DNA of 9,975 bases. It comes from an archaeon (GTDB taxonomy: Archaea; Thermoproteota; Nitrososphaeria; Nitrososphaerales; CADDZS01). The first letter of the stretch is position 1; each line of letters opens with the position of its first letter. The position numbers were made by a program, and so were the translations under genes. The notes under the pieces were generated by a model. The model saw nothing but the letters and a program-made list of their open reading frames with translations. It did not search any database and was not told the DNA's origin. The stretch lies in assembly GCA_021806865.1 (NCBI GenBank), contig JAKAPU010000097.1, forward strand, positions 1 through 9,975. The letters are read 5' to 3'. Positions 6,734-9,975 of the stretch are shown here, piece by piece.

Positions 6734-7891
6734 TTGCAAGAGATACTCGCTCAAAGGATGAGCCAAATTCCGCTCTCCGGCATTCGGGAAATATTTGAAA
6801 AGGCACAATCTATCTCAGACGTCATAAGGCTCGAATTTGGCGAGCCAGACTTTGACACTCCCGCCCATATCAAAGAAGCAGCATGCGAAGCATTGAACAA
6901 GGGGGCAACCAAATACACATCGAGTTTTGGAATCAACGAACTCAGAGATGCAGTTGCTGAGAAAATGGTTCAAGAGAACAAAGTGGAGAGTTCTCGGAGT
7001 AACGTAATAATAACATCTGGAGCGACTTCTGCACTCTCGTTAGCCGTCTTAGCAGTCATGAACCCTGGCGACGAGATCTTGATCCCGAACCCGGGTTGGG
7101 CTAACTACGTTCCTATTTCTAGAATCAGCGGAGCTAGGAGTGTTGGTTATCCTCTTTTTGAAAAAGACGATTTTAATGTCAATATTGACAATGTCAGAAA
7201 GCTGATCACGCCCAAGACCAAGATGATCTTGATTAACTCACCATCCAACCCTAGTGGTGGAGTGATACAGGAAGATGATTTGAAAGCGCTTGGTGAGCTT
7301 TCAATCAAACATGATCTCTTGATTCTCTCAGATGAGGTGTACGAGAAATTCGTATACGACGGTCAGAAGCACTTCAGTCTTGCGTCATTGTCAGAGTTCA
7401 GTAATCGTGTGATTACGGTAAATTCGTTCTCCAAAACTTACGCAATGACTGGTTGGAGAATTGGTTATGCGGTTGCCCCAGAAGAGCTTGCCGAAGCGAT
7501 GGGTAGATTGAATGGCTCGACTAATTCATGCACCGCAACCATGGCCCAATACGCTGCTCTAGCCGCATTGAAAGGATCGCAGAATTGCGTGACTGAAATG
7601 GTCGAAGAATTCAAGAAACGAAGGAATGTTATCATTGATGGACTGTCGGAGATCAGACAACTCAGGTGCAAGCCGCCGAAAGGCGCGTTCTATGCTTTTG
7701 TCAATATATCAAAGACACATACTGATTCTCTTACGTTATCCATGAAGTTCTTGGACCGCGGTCATGTTGCGACAGTTCCTGGTTCTGCATTTGGCTCTTT
7801 TGGCGAGGGATACATCAGAATAGCTTACGCTAATTCTGAGGAAAACCTCAAACTTGCACTCTCTAGGATAAAGACGGTCCTTTCAAGCTGA
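6734..7891 (+). CDS. Class I/II PLP-dependent aminotransferase (aspartate aminotransferase family)
   Basis: This 385-residue enzyme would transfer an amino group between an amino acid and a 2-oxo acid using pyridoxal phosphate. All fold-type I landmarks are present: GEPDFDTP at 36-43, Y61 in KYTSSFG, the SGATSAL phosphate loop at 95-101, NPSGG at 172-176 with the conserved Asn, D200 in SDEVY, the Schiff-base K234 in SFSKTYAMTGWRIGY, and R362 in YIRIAYA, which binds the substrate carboxylate. The exact substrate cannot be read from sequence; aspartate, alanine or aromatic specificity are all possible. The start is TTG at 6734: an in-frame TGA lies at 6719-6721, and the next Met (residue 9) falls inside the conserved N-terminal block. 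No ribosome site is seen. It is monocistronic here and converges on the LLM oxidoreductase gene 28 nt downstream. Confidence 0.93.
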   Translation: MQEILAQRMSQIPLSGIREIFEKAQSISDVIRLEFGEPDFDTPAHIKEAACEALNKGATKYTSSFGINELRDAVAEKMVQENKVESSRSNVIITSGATSALSLAVLAVMNPGDEILIPNPGWANYVPISRISGARSVGYPLFEKDDFNVNIDNVRKLITPKTKMILINSPSNPSGGVIQEDDLKALGELSIKHDLLILSDEVYEKFVYDGQKHFSLASLSEFSNRVITVNSFSKTYAMTGWRIGYAVAPEELAEAMGRLNGSTNSCTATMAQYAALAALKGSQNCVTEMVEEFKKRRNVIIDGLSEIRQLRCKPPKGAFYAFVNISKTHTDSLTLSMKFLDRGHVATVPGSAFGSFGEGYIRIAYANSEENLKLALSRIKTVLSS

Positions 7892-7897
7892 AGGACT

Positions 7898-7917
7898 ATT
7901 CCACATGGAATGATTCC
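7898..7917. terminator. Overlapping palindromes in the convergent gap
   Basis: The 28-nt gap between the two convergent stop codons holds ATTCCACATGGAAT (7898-7911), a six-base inverted repeat around CA, overlapped by GGAATGATTCC (7907-7917), a five-base inverted repeat around G. The two folds are mutually exclusive because they share GGAAT. The site could end transcription from both sides, but there is no U tract, so function is uncertain. Confidence 0.3.
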
Positions 7918-7919
7918 TT

Positions 7920-8873
7920 CTACCGTTTGATGAAATGAGGTAATACTTCGTTTCCTACTTTTTCGAGTGTGTCCATGTCATAGTAGCAGGGGAGAAATTC
8001 CAAGTTCTCAACACCAGCCTGTTCGTAACGCTTGATCTGCTCAACGCAATCTCTGACGGTACCTCTAACCGCACTTTCCACTTTGGATTTTCCCCAAGCT
8101 GGCATGTCCATGTACTCAGCCGTGAAATCCCTTGCTAGCTTGTCAGCTTCTTCAAAAGTGTCTTTGACGCATATTGGAACTATATTGACATTGGTCAAGC
8201 TCCTTTCGTCGCGACCTGCGTTCTTTGCAAATTTCAGTATCTCAATCCAAGTTTCTCTGAAGTCCTCTGGTGTATAGTATGAGGCTATCCATCCGTCACT
8301 CATTGTACCTATCCTCTTCAGCACCTTGTATCCTCCCATGAGCACCTTCACTGGACTAGAAGGGCGTGGCTCCATTGTGGTATGGCTGAATGATCTACTT
8401 CCGATTTTCATGTTGATGTCAGATTCATTTACAAGCTTTCGCAGTAAACTAAGGTACTCCTCAGTTATTTTTCCCCGATCAGAAAACTTGCTGCCTACAG
8501 CATCAAACTCTTTTTCGTACCAACCAGCAGCCACACCTAACAAAAGCCGACCGCCAGATATGTAATGTATTGTTTGAACTTCCTTTGCGAGTACCACTGG
8601 ATCTCGCAGCGGAAGGACGAGTGTGCTTATTCCGAGTTTTATCTTGCTGGTCTTAGCCGCAATCGCCGAGAGCAGAGTAAGTGGTTCGAGTACTTGGTAA
8701 ACTCTTCTAGATCCGAGAAGCAAGTGATCCCAGACCCAAACAGTGTCGAATCCGAGTTTCTCTGCACTGGTCGACATCTCGAATATTTTTCGAGTATCAG
8801 GAGAAACATCCGGGGGGGTGAAGCTCTCTAATGCCGTTCCGAAATTCAATTCAATAAAATCGAGACATACCAT
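7920..8873 (-). CDS. LLM-class (luciferase-like) flavin/F420-type oxidoreductase
   Basis: This 317-residue protein fits the bacterial luciferase-like TIM-barrel superfamily. Visible marks are the first strand LNFGTALESF, the AEKLGFDTVWVWDHLLL helix-strand unit, KLGISTLVLPLRDPVVLAKEVQT, the SGGRLLLGVAAGWYEKEF segment (about residues 106-123) and a C-terminal QIKRYEQAGVENLEF element. Many relatives in archaea and actinobacteria use coenzyme F420, others FMN; sequence alone does not settle which, nor the substrate. The first ATG is at 8873. The family usually starts right at the (M)xFG strand, so the in-frame TTG at 8849 (codon 9) is a serious alternative. A seven-G run at 8812-8818 lies in the coding region and the frame is intact across it. 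It reads towards the aminotransferase and follows a small ORF by 38 nt. Confidence 0.88.
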   Translation of the reverse strand: MVCLDFIELNFGTALESFTPPDVSPDTRKIFEMSTSAEKLGFDTVWVWDHLLLGSRRVYQVLEPLTLLSAIAAKTSKIKLGISTLVLPLRDPVVLAKEVQTIHYISGGRLLLGVAAGWYEKEFDAVGSKFSDRGKITEEYLSLLRKLVNESDINMKIGSRSFSHTTMEPRPSSPVKVLMGGYKVLKRIGTMSDGWIASYYTPEDFRETWIEILKFAKNAGRDERSLTNVNIVPICVKDTFEEADKLARDFTAEYMDMPAWGKSKVESAVRGTVRDCVEQIKRYEQAGVENLEFLPCYYDMDTLEKVGNEVLPHFIKR

Positions 8874-8904
8874 GCCAATAAATACGTTTTAGATAAAATC
8901 GAGA
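8854..8904. repeat. 12-nt perfect direct repeat around the LLM oxidoreductase start
   Basis: ATAAAATCGAGA occurs at 8854-8865 and again at 8893-8904, 39 nt apart. One copy is upstream of the ATG at 8873 and the other covers its first codons, or the leader if translation begins at TTG 8849. On the minus strand each copy reads TCTCGATTTTAT and contains a TATA-like TTTTAT. Confidence 0.55.
8891..8898 (-). promoter_or_regulatory. Candidate TATA box of the LLM oxidoreductase gene
   Basis: On the minus strand TTTTATCT is centred near 8895, and a second AT-rich element TATTTATT lies at 8877-8884. From the first, transcription would begin near 8869, just inside the annotated ATG at 8873 and about 20 nt before the alternative TTG at 8849. 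The spacing therefore slightly favours the shorter protein. No ribosome site is visible for either start. Confidence 0.35.
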
Positions 8905-8911
8905 TCGAGTT

Positions 8912-9157
8912 TCAGTGACCTCTCCATTTGTTTTCGAAGTAGTTCCAAACTTCAGTCTTCTTCTCCAAGCTTCGTGAATTTGCATACCACAATGCATCTT
9001 CTTTCGGAAATGGCTTTAGGTTTCCAAGCTGCTTTGCGAGTATCTGATTTCTCGCCCCCACCTGCGTTGATATTTGCCTTCCCAGATTACTTCGTATTGT
9101 TGCAACAACAGCTCTTTTATGCAACAGTGCTAACTCAGAACTACCTTCTTGGCACAC
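8912..9157 (-). CDS. Small hypothetical protein, unrecognised
   Basis: This is an open frame of 81 codons from GTG at 9157 to TGA. I do not recognise the family. The product is basic, with no membrane segment or signal peptide. The second half has an aromatic and charged segment, DALWYANSRSLEKKTEVWNYF, then a short basic end (KWRGH). The GTG start would overlap the end of the peptidase gene by 28 nt. An in-frame TTG at 9124 would begin just after that stop and give about 70 residues. Neither start has a clear ribosome site. The same strand and tight placement behind the peptidase gene, and the lack of another candidate in the gap, support a real gene, but it could be a remnant or a chance frame. 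Confidence 0.42.
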   Translation of the reverse strand: MCQEGSSELALLHKRAVVATIRSNLGRQISTQVGARNQILAKQLGNLKPFPKEDALWYANSRSLEKKTEVWNYFENKWRGH

Positions 9158-9975
9158 TGAACGTTGGGAGCTTTCATGCTCTCGTCGAAGAAAGCGTGAG
9201 GGGTTGCATCGACGTTTCTGACAATGGCAGCTCGTCCTTTCTTGTCGATACCGATTATGCAGAGTATGATCTTGCCTTCTGTCTTATTGTTGATCAATTC
9301 CGCCATTGACTCTATCGCCATCTCGGCAGAAATCCCTGAGCGCATCAGGTCCACGCAGGACTTTGCCAGCGCGTTAGTCATCACCACCTCACCGTGCCCA
9401 GTGATTGAAACTCCGCCAGCCTCGTTGTCCGCATATGTGGAGCATCCTATAATTGGAACATCTCCGACACGGCCCGGCATCTTCATCGGGAAGCCTCCTG
9501 AAGATGTTGCGGCGGCGATCAGACCGTGATGATCTATGGCCACAGCCCCTACAGTGTCTCCCTGTTCTGCCCACTTTGAGATCTTCTTCCAGTACTGCAG
9601 CATAGGTACACTTTCTCCAGCGGTGAGCTTGGACTTCAAAGCATTCCAATCCTTCATTCTCGCCTCCGGAACTTTGTGCTCTTCGTACAACTTGAACGCC
9701 TTGGCAAAATCCTCAGCACCACGTCCGGCAAGCAGGATGTGATCCGTCTCCTCCATCACTTTTCTTGCGACCAGGATAGGATTGGAGAGGTTTCTCGCCG
9801 CAGCAACTGCGCCAGATTTCAGGTTCTTTCCCTCCATTATCATTGCGTCGAGCTCTACCTCACCTTTCAGGTTGGGCCACGCTCCTACACCAGCATTGAA
9901 AATCGGATTTCGCTCTAAGAGTCTGATCGCTTCAGTGACAGCATCCACCGAACTTCTTCCCGTCGAGAGGACCTC
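9130..9975 (-). CDS. Isoaspartyl peptidase/plant-type L-asparaginase (Ntn-hydrolase), N-terminus cut by window edge
   Basis: The frame is open to the right edge and gives 281 visible residues; full-length relatives have about 300-320, so some 30-40 N-terminal residues, including the usual HGGAG motif, lie outside. The enzyme would be made as a precursor that cleaves itself before a threonine, which then hydrolyses isoaspartyl peptides or asparagine. Visible marks, numbered from the first visible codon, are PIFNAGVGAW and the DAMIMEG segment in the alpha chain, the GDTVGAVA cleavage site with nucleophile T141, ATSSGG at 155-160, PGRVGD with R168 and D171 for substrate binding, and TGHGE at 191-195. 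All expected catalytic residues of the beta chain are intact. A GTG at 9948 is an in-frame codon, not the start, because upstream codons (LSTGRSSVDAV) match the family helix. The small ORF follows downstream. Confidence 0.93.
   Translation of the reverse strand, partial: EVLSTGRSSVDAVTEAIRLLERNPIFNAGVGAWPNLKGEVELDAMIMEGKNLKSGAVAAARNLSNPILVARKVMEETDHILLAGRGAEDFAKAFKLYEEHKVPEARMKDWNALKSKLTAGESVPMLQYWKKISKWAEQGDTVGAVAIDHHGLIAAATSSGGFPMKMPGRVGDVPIIGCSTYADNEAGGVSITGHGEVVMTNALAKSCVDLMRSGISAEMAIESMAELINNKTEGKIILCIIGIDKKGRAAIVRNVDATPHAFFDESMKAPNVQCAKKVVLS

Noticed and set aside
8812..8818. Seven-G run as a possible frameshift in the LLM oxidoreductase gene
   Set aside because: The frame is continuous and residues on both sides match the family's N-terminal strand and following helix.

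Overview
The window looks like archaeal chromosome, most plausibly a Thermoproteota/Nitrososphaeria-like organism (inference). The grounds are a TATA box at leaderless spacing before the transporter gene, a mix of TTG, GTG and ATG starts with GGTGA-type ribosome sites inside the operon, a luciferase-like oxidoreductase of the family that often uses F420, and a Cox-type molybdenum hydroxylase with the M-S-L-G gene order. By eye the base composition is close to balanced. No rRNA, tRNA, CRISPR array or mobile element was found.

Left part (1-6317, minus strand). A five-gene unit reads leftwards: an MHS-type MFS transporter, the FAD subunit, the 2Fe-2S subunit and the molybdopterin subunit of a xanthine dehydrogenase/CO dehydrogenase family enzyme, then a CoxG-like SRPBCC protein. 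The last four genes are spaced 17-19 nt apart. The transporter lies 55 nt upstream of the first enzyme gene and has a TATA box about 28 nt before its ATG. The molybdenum subunit keeps the family motifs and the catalytic glutamate. Its active-site loop reads PNRGYSR, which is neither the form I nor the form II CO dehydrogenase signature. A reasonable reading is an uptake-plus-hydroxylation module for an unidentified organic substrate rather than a CO dehydrogenase. Downstream, 1-667 holds no convincing gene but does hold two hairpins.

Middle (6318-7891). A 416-nt divergent intergenic region separates the transporter from a plus-strand class I/II PLP-dependent aminotransferase with a complete set of active-site residues and a TTG start.

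Right part (7892-9975, minus strand). A luciferase-like (LLM) flavin/F420-type oxidoreductase converges on the aminotransferase across a 28-nt gap filled with overlapping palindromes. A 12-nt perfect direct repeat brackets the oxidoreductase start. Upstream lie a small uncharacterised ORF and an N-terminally truncated (by the window edge) isoaspartyl peptidase/plant-type asparaginase with its TVGAV nucleophile motif. Nothing in the window is clearly an undescribed system. The best candidate for new biology is the unassigned substrate of the transporter-linked molybdenum hydroxylase.
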